Below are positions 24,301 through 33,914 of a stretch of DNA of 64,000 nucleotides, piece by piece. The stretch spans positions 868,001-932,000 of the forward strand of contig CM065183.1 in assembly GCA_033026295.1 (NCBI GenBank). The letters are read 5' to 3'. Numbering within the stretch: the stretch's first letter is position 1; each line of letters starts with the position of its first letter. The notes below the pieces were generated by a model. It did no database searches, was not told where the DNA came from, and saw nothing but the letters and a program-made list of their open reading frames with translations. The stretch comes from Channa striata. Its lineage: Eukaryota; Chordata; Actinopteri; Anabantiformes; Channidae. The position numbers and the translations under genes are program-made.

Positions 24301-27300
24301 TAGGCCTGCATTCTGGGACCAAAGTGGTCTATTAGGATGATCTGGTATGGTGAGATGTTTTAGGTACGATGGAGCTTGCCCGCTTGGAGCTCTGTAGGTA
24401 AGACGAAGGGTTTTAAATTCTATTCTACATTTAATGGGCAGCTTATGGAGAGAAGCTAATGAAGTGAAATATGATCTATCTTACCAATCCCAGTCAGTAA
24501 TCTTGCTGCAGCATTTTGGATTAAGTAGCCTGTTTATCCACTAACACTTTCTGCATGCGATTTTAGTGTGTAACATTAGCTTCGGTTCAAATAGGCTAGT
24601 GTGTGGAGCATGCAAGTTCATCCTTCACCTACGTGGGTTTCCTCCAAATACTCCAGGTTCCTCTCAAGGTCCAAATGCAGATTAATTTATGGCTTTACAC
24701 CCTTTGCCCAGTGATAGCTGGAATAGGCGCTAACTCTCTTAACAGGATAGGTGGTTTAGGTAATGGGTGCACAGACAGACTTACATAGTCTCAATTATAA
24801 TTGTAAAACTTAAGTATCATAAACCTTGACTGACAGTGATTCATCTGAGCCTCTGTACATGGACATGGAAAATGTTTCTTAAGGTATTTTAAACATGTTA
24901 AATATGGACATTGGCGACTAATGTAAATAGAATAACTACAGTTTTACCTGACTGTCAGAGACTAGAAATCACTGGCATTTGGTGAAAACAGTGTTTATGT
25001 GTCACCAATACCATTTGAGAAGTGTCTGTAAGAGTCTGTCATCAGCATAAGTGTACATTGAATGGATGAGGACTTTGCTTTCCAGCAAGTCATGCTAGAA
25101 GCAAATCAGTACGTGATTTTGTAGTCGTATTGTAGACTCAGCAAGTAGTCAAATGTAAGTACTTGAGCTTGTACTCAGTCTAGGAATAAGTGTTATTGAG
25201 ACATCCCTAATGTAATTTCCACACATCTAACTATGTGTCTCTGACACAGACTGAAGCTGACTAACGAGGAGATCTGCTATGCCATGCTGACGATGGATGA
25301 ACAGGAAGATTTACCTAAAGACATGCTGGAGCAGGTGCCTAATGATACAGACACCATTTTAATAATATAATATATACTTATATGTACCAGGAGAGACAAT
25401 GTCAGCATAATATTTTAGTATGTTAAGCAGTATATTTACTTTGGGATAATATGCCTAATAAGTAACTATACAAAGAATTGTTCAAATCCACTGCACTTAT
25501 AATAGCGTGTTTGTGTGTATGTGTTTGTGTGTGTGTATGAAGCTTCTGAAATTTGTTCCTGAGAAGAATGACATTGAGTTGTTGGAGGAACACAAGCATG
25601 AGCTAGACCGTATGGCCAAGGCAGACCGCTTCCTGTATGATATGAGCAGGTACATATCGAAAAACAAAACCAAATTATATAAAAAAAAACCTGTGAATAA
25701 CTAACAACACTACATCACATGCCATGCTGTGGCTTTCTGCTATAGGCTCTTAGTGTAAGTGTAGTGTAGTTTGACTGACACTCTGTGACTAAAGACTTAC
25801 TACAGTCTACATACATTACTTGTGGTTTTTGGGTCTGATTGACTTGCTGTTTGTCCTTACAATCTTAAAACACAGCACATTTGCAGCATTCTGGCATTTA
25901 CTATGTGAACAATAGAGTAAAAATAAATTCAGCGAAGAAAGTCCCTCAGTTGAATTGAACTAAAAGTAAAATTACTCATGGTAATTACCCAGAGTAAAAT
26001 GTAGCTATTTTGATTGTATTGTTAGAAAATATTGTTTATCCCCTAGGACCTTTCTCAGGTAAAGCAGACCTTTGTGTTTATAATAATTGTTATTGTATAT
26101 AAGCTTTGTTCAGATTACCATAATGAAAATAAGTTTATTAGGATGTTACCTCTGTAACTGCTCCTCCATCTCTGAACTACACCTTCAGATTAGTTGCAGT
26201 ACTGTAGTTACTGAGCAGCTGTTCTGAGTTCCAGCTGTAGACATGAGGTCAAAAGCAAAGAACCTGAATGCATGGTCAATTAATTTTAGTAATCAGTAAT
26301 TTAAACCAAGTAAACCGGTGACAATGACTCACTTTTGCTTTCTGTTGTGTGTCCTTACCCAGAATCAATCACTATCAACAGAGACTCCAGACTCTGTACT
26401 TCAAGAAGAAGTTTGCTGAAAGAGTGGCTGAGGTCAAACCTAAAATCAAAGGTATACAAAGCTTTTGAGAACTGTAACAGCTTGTTGTAAGCTTGTAAAA
26501 TAATACATTTATAATTTTATGTAAGTTAAAGCTGTATCATGCAAAGAAGAAGCCGAACATGATCCAGAAACGCTGGTGTGTTCTCTGGGCCAAAGCTCAT
26601 TTGAAATGACCTGAGAGAAAATGGAACTGTTCTGTGGCCAGACGAATCAAAATTTCAAATGTTTTTGGAAATTTTGGATTCCCAAAAACAAAATGCTTAG
26701 TTGGTTATCAATTACACTGTGTCACAAAGATTTTGCTACTTGGACTAAAATATAGTATAGTATAAGTACTATATATAGTATATAAGTATAGTAAATCGAG
26801 TCTGCTGATTCCAAATCTGAAGTCAGAATTAACGCAGCACATACATATTTTAAGTTAAACGCATATTTATGCATAATATTATAATAATATCAATTACAGC
26901 GATTAGGCCTGATATATATGTACTGTACATAATACATGTGCACACTTGCTGTGCACTAGCTATTCTTGTTGGGAGGATGAATGCTGCATGAGCAGGACAT
27001 GCCTGGGCACGTATGTCTGGCCAAAATAAAATAAAATCGGACTACAGGTATATAAGGCAAGTGAGACTTAGAGCGCCTGCAGATACGTTTTCTTGAAAGT
27101 GTTGCTGTGTTAAGATGAATAGGCGCAGCTGTGTTAACAGTCCGGACAGTTTTTGTTACATTTGCGGTAAATATGCGCTCTCTGATCAGCGCAAGAATCT
27201 GACAAAGAGGGAGAAGACTGCTTACAAGTACTATTTTGGTTGCCAAATTGGAGATCAGGATAAAAGTTGGGCACCTCACTTCTGCTGCACAGTATGTTAC

Positions 27301-30300
27301 GTTGGACTAACACAGTGGTTGAATGGCAAAAGGAATGCGATGCCTTTCAGTGTGCCTATGATATGGCGTGAACAAAAAAATCACCTCTTGGACTGTTATT
27401 TCTGTATGACTAACATTGATGGATTTTCCAAGAAAAACAAGTCAAACATTGTTCATCCTGATTGTGAGTCCACTCTTAAGCCAGTGCCACATGATGAACA
27501 AAATCCAGCGCCATTACCTCCTGCATGTCCTGTTGATGACACTGACAGTTCTGATGAGAGTGTGGAAGAAAATGCCGCTGACGAATTGTATGAACCCGAG
27601 TGTGATGAGAGAAGGCCACACTTGCTAAGACAATCTGATTTGGATGATCTTGTGAGGGATCTCTCGTTATCAAAAGAGAAGTCTGAACTTTTAGCTTCTA
27701 GACTGCAGGAGTGGAATTTGCTACAAAAGGGCACGACGACGACTTTTAAGGGCAAAAGCTTAAAACACTTTTGAACAGTACTGAATGAACCTTAAGGTGA
27801 TTTTTTTTAACATATGTTGATTTTATTTTTATCGATGGTAATCTTTCATGCTGACATGCTTATACATGTGCCAAACAGTTCTGCATAAAACTAGTTCTGT
27901 AATCAGATTCTGCATAATAACGTATTATAATTTTACATATGTATGCATAACTTGAGTTCTGGACATGCTAGACAAAATCTGACTTTAGATTCGGAATCAG
28001 CATACTTGATTCATTATAAAAGACATGACAAACGCTCAGTAGCAGACAAACAATTTTCATTTGTGACTCTGTGTTATGAGCCCAGATATCTGGCAGAATA
28101 TGTAGAGACAATCACTGAAGATCCCAAGTTGATGGGGATGTTTTGTTTTGAATGTCTGGCTGGAAAGAGTAGAGCTTCTGTCTTGGAGAGGTTGAGTTAA
28201 AGATGTCTGTCTCTCCTCCAGGCAGATATGTGTGATGATGTAATGAGAAAATGGAGTCGTCTGCTGGAAAGGACAGGAAGAGCTGTGGGTCATTGGCATA
28301 GCAATGCTTATTTAGCTATAATTGCTGGAAAGCATCTCAATTCTGTGGCTTTACATGGGATTTTTGCTACAGTCCTGCTATCTGTTAGATTTGCAAAACA
28401 GGTATTTGTATGTATTTGAACTCCTTCTTTGCTATTAGTTTGGACTGACAGGGTTACACAGTCAGGTCACAGTGTGCCTTACAGTCCAAAGTACAGGTGA
28501 CGCAGATGTTTGACTCATATTATAATCAGTTCATACATACATTCCAGTGGACATTTGTGCCAGATTTAACTGAGTGTTGACAAATATCATTGGCAATATC
28601 TTGGATCTGTGCAGCAAATTTGAAAAAGTTCCCTTCACTGGGAACTTCTGTATCAAGTTTATAGTAATGGACATACTTCAGGCTACAGTGAGGTTGACCT
28701 TGGAGCACAGAAGTATAAATTCTTCATGTTAAATTTACAGAAATTTCCCCAAGGCATTCCTGTGATATTATCTTCATTAATATGGGACACACAAAAGGTC
28801 GTTGTAATCTTGACGTTTGATATTTGGTCACCAAAATCTTCTTGAAAAATTATTATCACAAAATGGGAGGGACAGACAGAAACCCGAAAACATATCTTAA
28901 TTTAACTTTCATCTGCATGATGGCACAATAAAATTAAAGGTATCCTTTTCCATTTTAAAGGCATATTAGTTCACAGTGGGTAAAAGCATATATAGAGAGG
29001 AGGGCTAAATACGTAATGTGTAACTAACACTGCTGCATGTGGGCTACTACTGAAGATAGTATAAGATATTAAATAGGGCAGTCTTGATTCGAGTGGTGTG
29101 TTTGAACATATGTAACATATCTAACATGAACACTCCCTTTTTTGTGGTGTCAGCGCTGTGTCTTGGTTCTGAGGAGGTGGTACAAAGCAGGACACTGCTC
29201 CAGCTCCTGGAGGTGGTCCTGGCATTTGGAAACTACATGAACAAAGGCCAACGAGGAAATGCTTATGGATTTAAAGTCTCCAGTCTCAACAAAATAGCCG
29301 ACACCAAGTCAAGCATAGACAAGTACAGTTTCTTATCATCTGCCTTTTTCACAGATGACATTTTCACTTCTGTGTGTAGAAAAGTGTAGGTAATGATGAT
29401 AAAAATAAATTAAGACTAAATGTAGGATTAACATCACTGTAATGACTAACCAAGGTGCTCATTTAGGACAGAGCTACTGTTAAATACTGATCTCTTTAAA
29501 AATTAACTTTGAAGTGAGAAATGATTGATTATTAAGTGTTTGTGTGTGTCTGTAGAAATGCCACTCTGCTTCATTACATGGTCACTGTAATGGAAAGGAA
29601 GTTCCCACAGCTGCCAGCTTTGAGTGAAGAGCTGCAGAATGTGCCAGAAGCTGCTAAAGTCAAGTAAGACTGGTCAGGCACACATATTGTCATCCTGGCT
29701 TTGGTGGGAGGCAAGTTTATAACGGGTTTTTAATTTAAAACTAACATATTTGCATAATTATAGTTATAAAAACAAACTAACTCATGAACACCACATTTTT
29801 CAAATTTCTTTTACTATCCTGGCTTGTGTCTAAAGCTGGATGGTTGAACATCAAGTAACTGTCTGAGTAAGAAACCAAATTGTGAAACTTCATGATGGAA
29901 GACAGTACAAGAGACTTTAAGAAGAAACTTTAAATATTCAAGGGTGTCAAAAATCGGATTCTTTCTTCGCCACAATAATCTTGAGAAAGTTGTACATGTA
30001 GTGGCTTTGTCCTATCCTGAGACAGTACTTGATTACCTCTACTGTAAAGCCTCATATTTAGGGTAAGCCAAAAAATTTTAATTTTTTAATTTTAATTATT
30101 TAGTTGGTACTAAATGCTAACAAAATTCAAGAAAACCTGCAGATTCAATGAGACTGTGAAACTGATTTTTAAAAAGGCTTTTACAAATATAAATGTTTTA
30201 CTAGGTATGGTTGTTTCATACATGTCTTATTGTTTCATGTTTGATGTGGATTTCATTATTTCATTATTATGTGTTTTTTTTTACTCTTTGTACCATAGTG

Positions 30301-31558
30301 GATTGACTTTATGTCAAGTTTATAAATTCACATTTGCCTAACTTTGCTTGTATACTCTATCTCTCTTTTCCAAGTATGACAGAGTTGGAGAAGGACATTG
30401 TCAATCTGAGGTCTGGCCTAAAAAGTGTTAAGGCAGTAAGTCAAAGTCATCAACCTGTTCACAATAGCAAAAACTATACATCTAGAAAAGATTTACATAT
30501 TTGAAAGTCAATATACATATTTCGTCCCATTCTTGTCTGTGTTTCAGGAACTGCAGTACCAGCAGAGTCAGTCTCCTCTGGGTCCTGCCGATAAGTTTGT
30601 CTCTGTGATCAGTCAGTTCATCACTGTAGCCTCCTTCAGCTTCTCTGAGGTAGAGGAGTCACTCGCTGAGGCCAAACAACTGGTGAGTGGCAACAGATCC
30701 CTCTTATTCACAATTGATTTGTCCCATTTCAGCTTTATTTGATCTTCAAAATGTATATCAAAATAACAGTGTGCAATATCTGTAAGATTAGCATAAAGTG
30801 TTTATCATATTGTTTGTGTTAATGTGTTGCTGACTGATTCCTTCCTCCACATTCCACTGCAGCATCAGTCTCCCTACTGTTTGTAGATCAGACTAAATCT
30901 TTCTACGTGATGTTTATCTACCTGCATTCCAAAACAACCAATATAAAAATTAGACCAATTTTCTGTAATATCTTTTACGTCTCTTGTTATAGTTTGGAAA
31001 GGCATTGCGACACTTTGGAGAAGACCCATCCGGCTTGCAGCCAGATGACTTCTTTGGGATCTTTGACACTTTCCTCACAGCTTTTGCAGAGGCCAAACAG
31101 GACAATGAGAACATGGCGAGACGCAAGGAGGAGGAAGAGAAACGGAGACTCATGGAAGCACAGGTTAGAAGGTGTAGAGAGATGAAGTGAAGTGTAGGCA
31201 GATGTAGAATGTATTGTAGCTGAATTGTTGTTTACAAGTCATATGTTGCGTACACTATTTGTGTACCACTTACCTATGCATTTTCCCCTTTTCATTTATG
31301 ATCACTTTGTGTACAGAAAAACATGTAGTCTTTCCTCTTTGTCACAATCCTTCTCTTGTTCTCTAGTTAAAGAGAGACAGGGAGCAGAAAGCAAAGAAAG
31401 CCAAAGCAGATGAAAAGGAAGGTGGGGAGTTTGATGACTTGGTGTCTGCTCTTCGTTCTGGAGAGGTATTTGATAAGGATTTGTCTAAAATGAAGCGCAG
31501 AAAACAACGGCAAAACATTTTGTTCGACAGCGGCCGTGAAAGACCAGTGACTAACTAA
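17206..31558 (+). CDS. daam1: Dishevelled-associated activator of morphogenesis 1 (formin)
   Basis: Diaphanous-related formin. It binds Rho-GTP and Dishevelled, is released from autoinhibition, and nucleates and elongates unbranched actin in the Wnt/planar-polarity pathway (family knowledge). My 25-exon model has all GT-AG junctions in phase and totals about 1049 aa (human 1078): 17206-17388, 17510-17599, 18008-18079, 18337-18431, 18523-18742, 19028-19141, 19540-19650, 20289-20392, 20500-20566, 20713-20830, 20922-21060, 21261-21319, 21883-22070, 22257-22520, 23057-23164, 23484-23584, 25250-25334, 25543-25649, 26363-26451, 29154-29322, 29556-29663, 30375-30435, 30548-30682, 30993-31163, 31367-31558. 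Domains: GBD ~45-230, FH3 ~230-425, coiled coil ~440-520, FH1 ~545-580, FH2 ~588-985, DAD ~1007-1036. The N-terminal PEITY and LPMPP words fit DAAM1 better than DAAM2, and gpr135 lies next door. Which teleost copy (daam1a or daam1b) is not decided; daam1b is my guess from the map3k7 linkage. Confidence 0.95.
17893..17958 (+). other. candidate unannotated cassette exon of daam1
   Basis: Between exons 2 and 3 lies a block preceded by a TTTAG acceptor with a moderate pyrimidine tract and followed by a consensus donor, AAG/GTGAGT. It is 66 nt, open in the phase-0 frame of both neighbouring exons, and would add 22 residues: an Asn-Arg-Phe-Asn start, a LELLQEIDDTL centre and an end at SLAK. The insertion would fall in the GBD between CSKKM and EIEG. 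Human DAAM1, as I recall it, joins these exons directly. Not proven. Confidence 0.4.
21883..22520 (+). other. daam1: daam1 exons 13-14: coiled coil and FH1
   Basis: Exon 13 (21883-22070) encodes a highly charged heptad-like helix beginning HQNLQQRLEKKE. Exon 14 (22257-22520, 88 codons) encodes the FH1 segment, with proline runs of up to six around residues 547-561 and 570-580 that recruit profilin-actin, and ends with the start of FH2 (IPQPTNPLKSFNWSKLPE). FH1 is shorter than in human DAAM1, with fewer and shorter proline tracts. Confidence 0.92.
22590..22682 (+). repeat. SINE tail fragment in daam1 intron 14
   Basis: A degraded copy of the tail: GAGTGTGAATAGGTGATTG, then GTGCTTTGGGTACGAGAAAG and GAGCTATGTAAATTCA. 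It matches the family tail (..AAGCGCTTTGAGTACC.., ..GCTATATAA..) with many changes. Confidence 0.55.
23695..24525 (-). mobile_element. L2-clade LINE 3' fragment in daam1 intron 16
   Basis: Minus-strand copy of the last ~830 bp of the same LINE that lies at 38530-41425. Shared words run in the same order: CCCAACAAATCCCCCTTGAG, CTCCCTTTACCTGAAGAGAC, CAGGCTCAGGGTGGGCGG, GCAGTCTAAGCCTATAGC, GGTTCCACAGGAGAGGAGC, CTTGCTGCAGCATTTTGGAT. It is 5'-truncated, as usual for LINEs, lies antisense to daam1, and has no intact frame. Confidence 0.85.
26545..26700 (+). pseudogene. Tc1/mariner transposase remnant in daam1 intron 19
   Basis: Frames read LWAKAHLK near 26588-26613 and, shifted, LWPDESKFQMF at 26632-26664, the block around the second catalytic Asp of Tc1-like transposases (normally LWSDESKFE). 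The shift and in-frame stops make it a relic. Confidence 0.6.
27049..27055 (+). promoter_or_regulatory. TATA box of the transposon ORF
   Basis: TATATAA followed by GG, 60 bases before the ORF's ATG at 27115. The spacing suits a start about 30 bases downstream and a short leader. Confidence 0.45.
27115..27774 (+). CDS. Cys-rich protein of a TIR element, probably truncated
   Basis: 219 codons. Cysteines and histidines are arranged like a zinc-binding module: C14-x2-C17, C43, H55, C57/C58-x2-C61, H90-x3-C94-x2-C97, H114, C117. Conserved-looking blocks are YYFGCQIGDQDKSWAPH, LNGKRNAMPF and WREQKNHLLDCYFC. An acidic Ser/Asp/Glu linker follows (~141-166), then a helix DLDDLVRDLSLSKEKSELLA and EWNLLQKGT. 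From memory it resembles the N-terminus of a much longer multi-copy protein of fishes and arthropods of unknown function; the frame here diverges and stops after TTTF, so it looks truncated. It lies between matching TIRs behind its own TATA box, inside a daam1 intron and on the same strand. It may be an element-encoded protein or a gene fragment captured by one. Confidence 0.55.
   Translation: MNRRSCVNSPDSFCYICGKYALSDQRKNLTKREKTAYKYYFGCQIGDQDKSWAPHFCCTVCYVGLTQWLNGKRNAMPFSVPMIWREQKNHLLDCYFCMTNIDGFSKKNKSNIVHPDCESTLKPVPHDEQNPAPLPPACPVDDTDSSDESVEENAADELYEPECDERRPHLLRQSDLDDLVRDLSLSKEKSELLASRLQEWNLLQKGTTTTFKGKSLKHF
28035..28385 (-). pseudogene. second LINE RT fragment (L2/CR1 type), antisense
   Basis: On the minus strand the RT active-site box reads CYANDPQLFLSF at about 28278-28315 (usual CYADD), and further on, in shifted frames, LNLSKTEALLF and INLGSSVIV, which are the usual downstream LINE RT blocks. 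It differs clearly from the L2 family at 38530, so it is a different subfamily. The long plus-strand frame over it, continuous from 27943 to 28419 apart from one stop, is a shadow. Confidence 0.6.
28420..29150. other. rest of daam1 intron 19, nothing seen
   Basis: AT-rich intron sequence without a recognisable repeat or frame. Confidence 0.5.
31367..31558 (+). other. daam1: daam1 exon 25: DAD and stop
   Basis: Encodes the autoregulatory DAD: the GGEFDDLVSALRSGEVFDKD core followed by a basic patch (KRRKQRQ), which binds FH3 and holds the formin closed. The stop TAA is at 31556-31558. The C-terminus ends RERPVTN, slightly shorter than the ending I recall for human DAAM1. Confidence 0.93.
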
Positions 31559-31829
31559 ACCAGTGATAGGACACTTCCTGGACAGCAGCACATAACACAC
31601 AAGAATGTCTCCACAACTTTTGTGTGTGTATGTATGTATGTATCTAACTGCCAACCTGCCAACAGAGGTCTGCCTTGGCCTCTCACCTAATGACAGCTGG
31701 AATTGGCTTCAACACCTCTAAAGGAATAAACTGTTGACAAAATGATAAGACACAAGACACAACAACAGAGACTGCAGAGTTTTCCTTTATCTATTTGCAC
31801 TACTCTATTGCACTAGGTTTGATGTAGAA

Positions 31830-31835
31830 AATAAA
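31830..31835 (+). terminator. daam1 poly(A) signal (AATAAA)
   Basis: AATAAA 272 bases after the stop, followed by a GT-rich stretch at 31858-31875 that suits a downstream element. An earlier AATAAA lies near 31725 and could give a shorter 3' UTR. Confidence 0.55.
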
Positions 31836-32029
31836 CATTTTAAAATTACTTTTAAATGGTGTGTGTGTGTGTCTGTATGTTACAAGTGTGGCTGGAACAA
31901 AGTCACATGTTAAAAGTGTTGACTATTAAGGATTAATTGCTGACTTGGTGGTTGGTACAGATCCTGGAGCTACTGTAAACTGTAAATGTTCTGTTGAACC
32001 TAATTTATGTGTTGACACAGTTGCTTCTT

Positions 32030-32090
32030 TAATAATAATAATATAATAATAACAATAATAATACTAGACATCATAATAATAATGGACATA
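32030..32090. repeat. AT-rich simple repeat (TAA-type)
   Basis: Interrupted AATAATAAT/ATAATAAC units downstream of daam1. Confidence 0.8.
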
Positions 32091-32634
32091 TTTAAAAAAA
32101 ATACAAGACATTTAAACGTAAGAAACAAAAACAAGCTCTTCAAATGTTTTTAAGAATATAGTGTTTTTGTAGTCTTGTTTGTCCAAATTTGCACATCTCT
32201 GGTTTAATAAGTTCTAATACATTTACAATTTTACAAGAAATAAGGGACAATAAAGTATTATTAGTTCAAAGAGAACTAATTTCAAAAAAGAATTAGTTAA
32301 TATTGTTCAGATTTTCTTTCTTTGTGTTCAAATATTTGTTGCTTAAAAATCAATCTTGTAATATTTATTGTAATGAAATTTGCAATACCGGAACAGCATT
32401 TGAACAAAACACAATTGTGAATCTAAAAATATCTCTATTTTTACCTGACTTCTTATTTATATAGTATCATCACCAATTGAGGTGCTGGCTTGACATGAAA
32501 ATTATTCATGTGGCTCTTTGTTTACTTGTTTTTTCAACACAGCAGATTTTACAAAGCAGAAGAAGATCTAAATAAAATGGAAGGGGTTACTGGAACAGAT
32601 CTGCATCAGGCTGGGTCCAGATGATCATATTCAA

Positions 32635-32810
32635 TGATGGGGTGACTGTGGTGCAGTTGATAGCGTGGTCGTCCACCAATCCTACAGTTGTTGGTTTAAT
32701 CCCTGACTACTCTGGTCACACGTCAAAGTGCCCTTGAGCAAGACACTGGACCCTGCTTAGTTGCTCCCAGTGAGCATCAGCCAGCTGCATAGCTCCCCCA
32801 CCAAGTTTAA
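32635..32810 (+). repeat. tRNA-derived SINE copy
   Basis: The head reads GGTGCAGTTGATAGCG..., the B-box-like part GGTTTAATCCCTG, then CACGTCAAAGTGCCCTTGAG and CAAGACACTGGACCC. The tail is lost. Confidence 0.65.
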
Positions 32811-32879
32811 ATTAATGTTGTCGCCAAAACATTTGAACCATCTCTTCTTATAAAGCCCTCCAGTACAACTCCACTAACC

Positions 32880-33290
32880 GCTTTGACCTCAGTCATAAAC
32901 ACATATTAGAATTATCACCTTTGTGAGAGTTCCAACATAAAAACTGACAAATTAGAACCTTGTAAAATCAGAATTCATGACAGAGCTGCTGTATTGGATT
33001 GTACTAGAATGTACAGGTGTACCTAATAAAGTGGCCAGTGAGTGTATGTTATCTGGCCCATAAACAGTACACACAGACTGAGGTCACACAGCCTGGACTA
33101 GCAGGCAAATGAAAACTACCAAAACCAGGAGCAGCTGTAACATCAGTGTTGTGGGACTGTAGAGACAGAGCTGTACTTCCTCACTACTACTACTTGTCTT
33201 TGGGCTTTTCCCATCAGGGGTCGCCACAGCGAATCATCCGTTTCCACTTCACTCTGTCCTGGGCATCTTCTACTCTGACACCTCACTGTG
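32880..33290. repeat. pieces of two other dispersed fish repeats
   Basis: Two segments look like common fish repeat text from memory: one ending GTGTACCTAATAAAGTGGCC (about 32900-33052) and one with CTTTTCCCATCAGGGGTCGC (33185-33290). The CTTTTCCCATCAGGG word recurs at about 62298. Their element class is not determined here. Confidence 0.45.
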
Positions 33291-33599
33291 GCCCAAAATG
33301 TGGATTTAGATGGGAAAAGTTCTTAGCAAATTCAAAACAAACCATCAGTTTACTATCTGCCAAGACTGAGTTTGTCCTAGCCTTATTAATAATATAAACC
33401 ATGCCTTATTAATCATGAGTAAAGACACAAACGTAAATGGCCATTAAAGTGACAGACAGCTTCGATTTTGAAACACATCCGGTTTGTCGCCCCTTGTGGA
33501 GGCTCGCGTGCACACAGAAACAAACTAAAGCTGCATTCACGAGCACACATCAACAGAGCGCTTGCATGATAGTAATTTACCTCATTACAGACCATATAA

Positions 33600-33914
33600 T
33601 CAATCGAGATTAGGATGAAGTCTGCTAGTTAATCAACCCCATCACGGTGTAACGCGTTAGAAACGTTCTTTTCGCCGGCTTTTTCTCTCCATCTCTGGAA
33701 TGAGACGTTCACGAGCGCACAGTCAGGCAACAACGCTGCGCGAGCTGCTGCTGGTGTCTACTTCCTGAATTCACAGCAACAGATGAAAGCGACTGTTCAG
33801 CGAGATTCTCCGACCAACTCCGGGTCTCAGTTGGCCCATAAACCACAGGAGAAGTTCCGGGTTTTTACTCCGGCGTCGTCGGCCTACCCTGAGGAGTGTC
33901 TCCCCTGTGCTGCG
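33600..33914 (+). promoter_or_regulatory. map3k7: map3k7 CpG-rich promoter/5' UTR
   Basis: CpG density rises sharply (AACGCGTTAG, TCGCCGGC, ACGAGCGCAC, AACGCTGCGCGAGC) compared with the flanks, with no TATA box, as in a housekeeping promoter. It runs straight into coding exon 1. Confidence 0.6.

Larger units (their letters stand above)
26787..28018 (+). mobile_element. 1.2-kb DNA transposon with ~40-bp TIRs, carrying one ORF
   Basis: Left end 26787-26826 and the reverse complement of right end 27979-28018 agree at 34 of 40 bases and share the exact core TGCTGATTCC. Five of the six differences are transitions, as expected from decay of identical ends. Both ends start TATA, so the target duplication may be TA or TATA. 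Inside are a TATA box (27049-27055) and a single 219-codon ORF (27115-27774), with no DDE transposase visible. It lies in the 2.7-kb daam1 intron 19 in the sense orientation. The superfamily is not recognised. Confidence 0.7.
23057..31163 (+). other. daam1: daam1 exons 15-24: FH2 actin-nucleating domain
   Basis: Encodes the dimeric FH2 ring. The actin-contacting Ile lies in GRRAQNCNILLS (exon 16), and the Lys-bearing GNYMNKGQRGNAYGFK block (exon 20) is intact, so the domain looks functional. Exon 16 starts at a tandem CAGCAG acceptor (23481-23486), allowing one Gln to be included or skipped. Introns 16 and 19 hold the transposon insertions listed separately. Confidence 0.92.

Noticed and set aside
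27943..28419. Plus-strand frame of about 159 codons with one stop
   Set aside because: It starts in the TIR of one element and runs over an antisense LINE RT fragment; the LINE reading explains it better.
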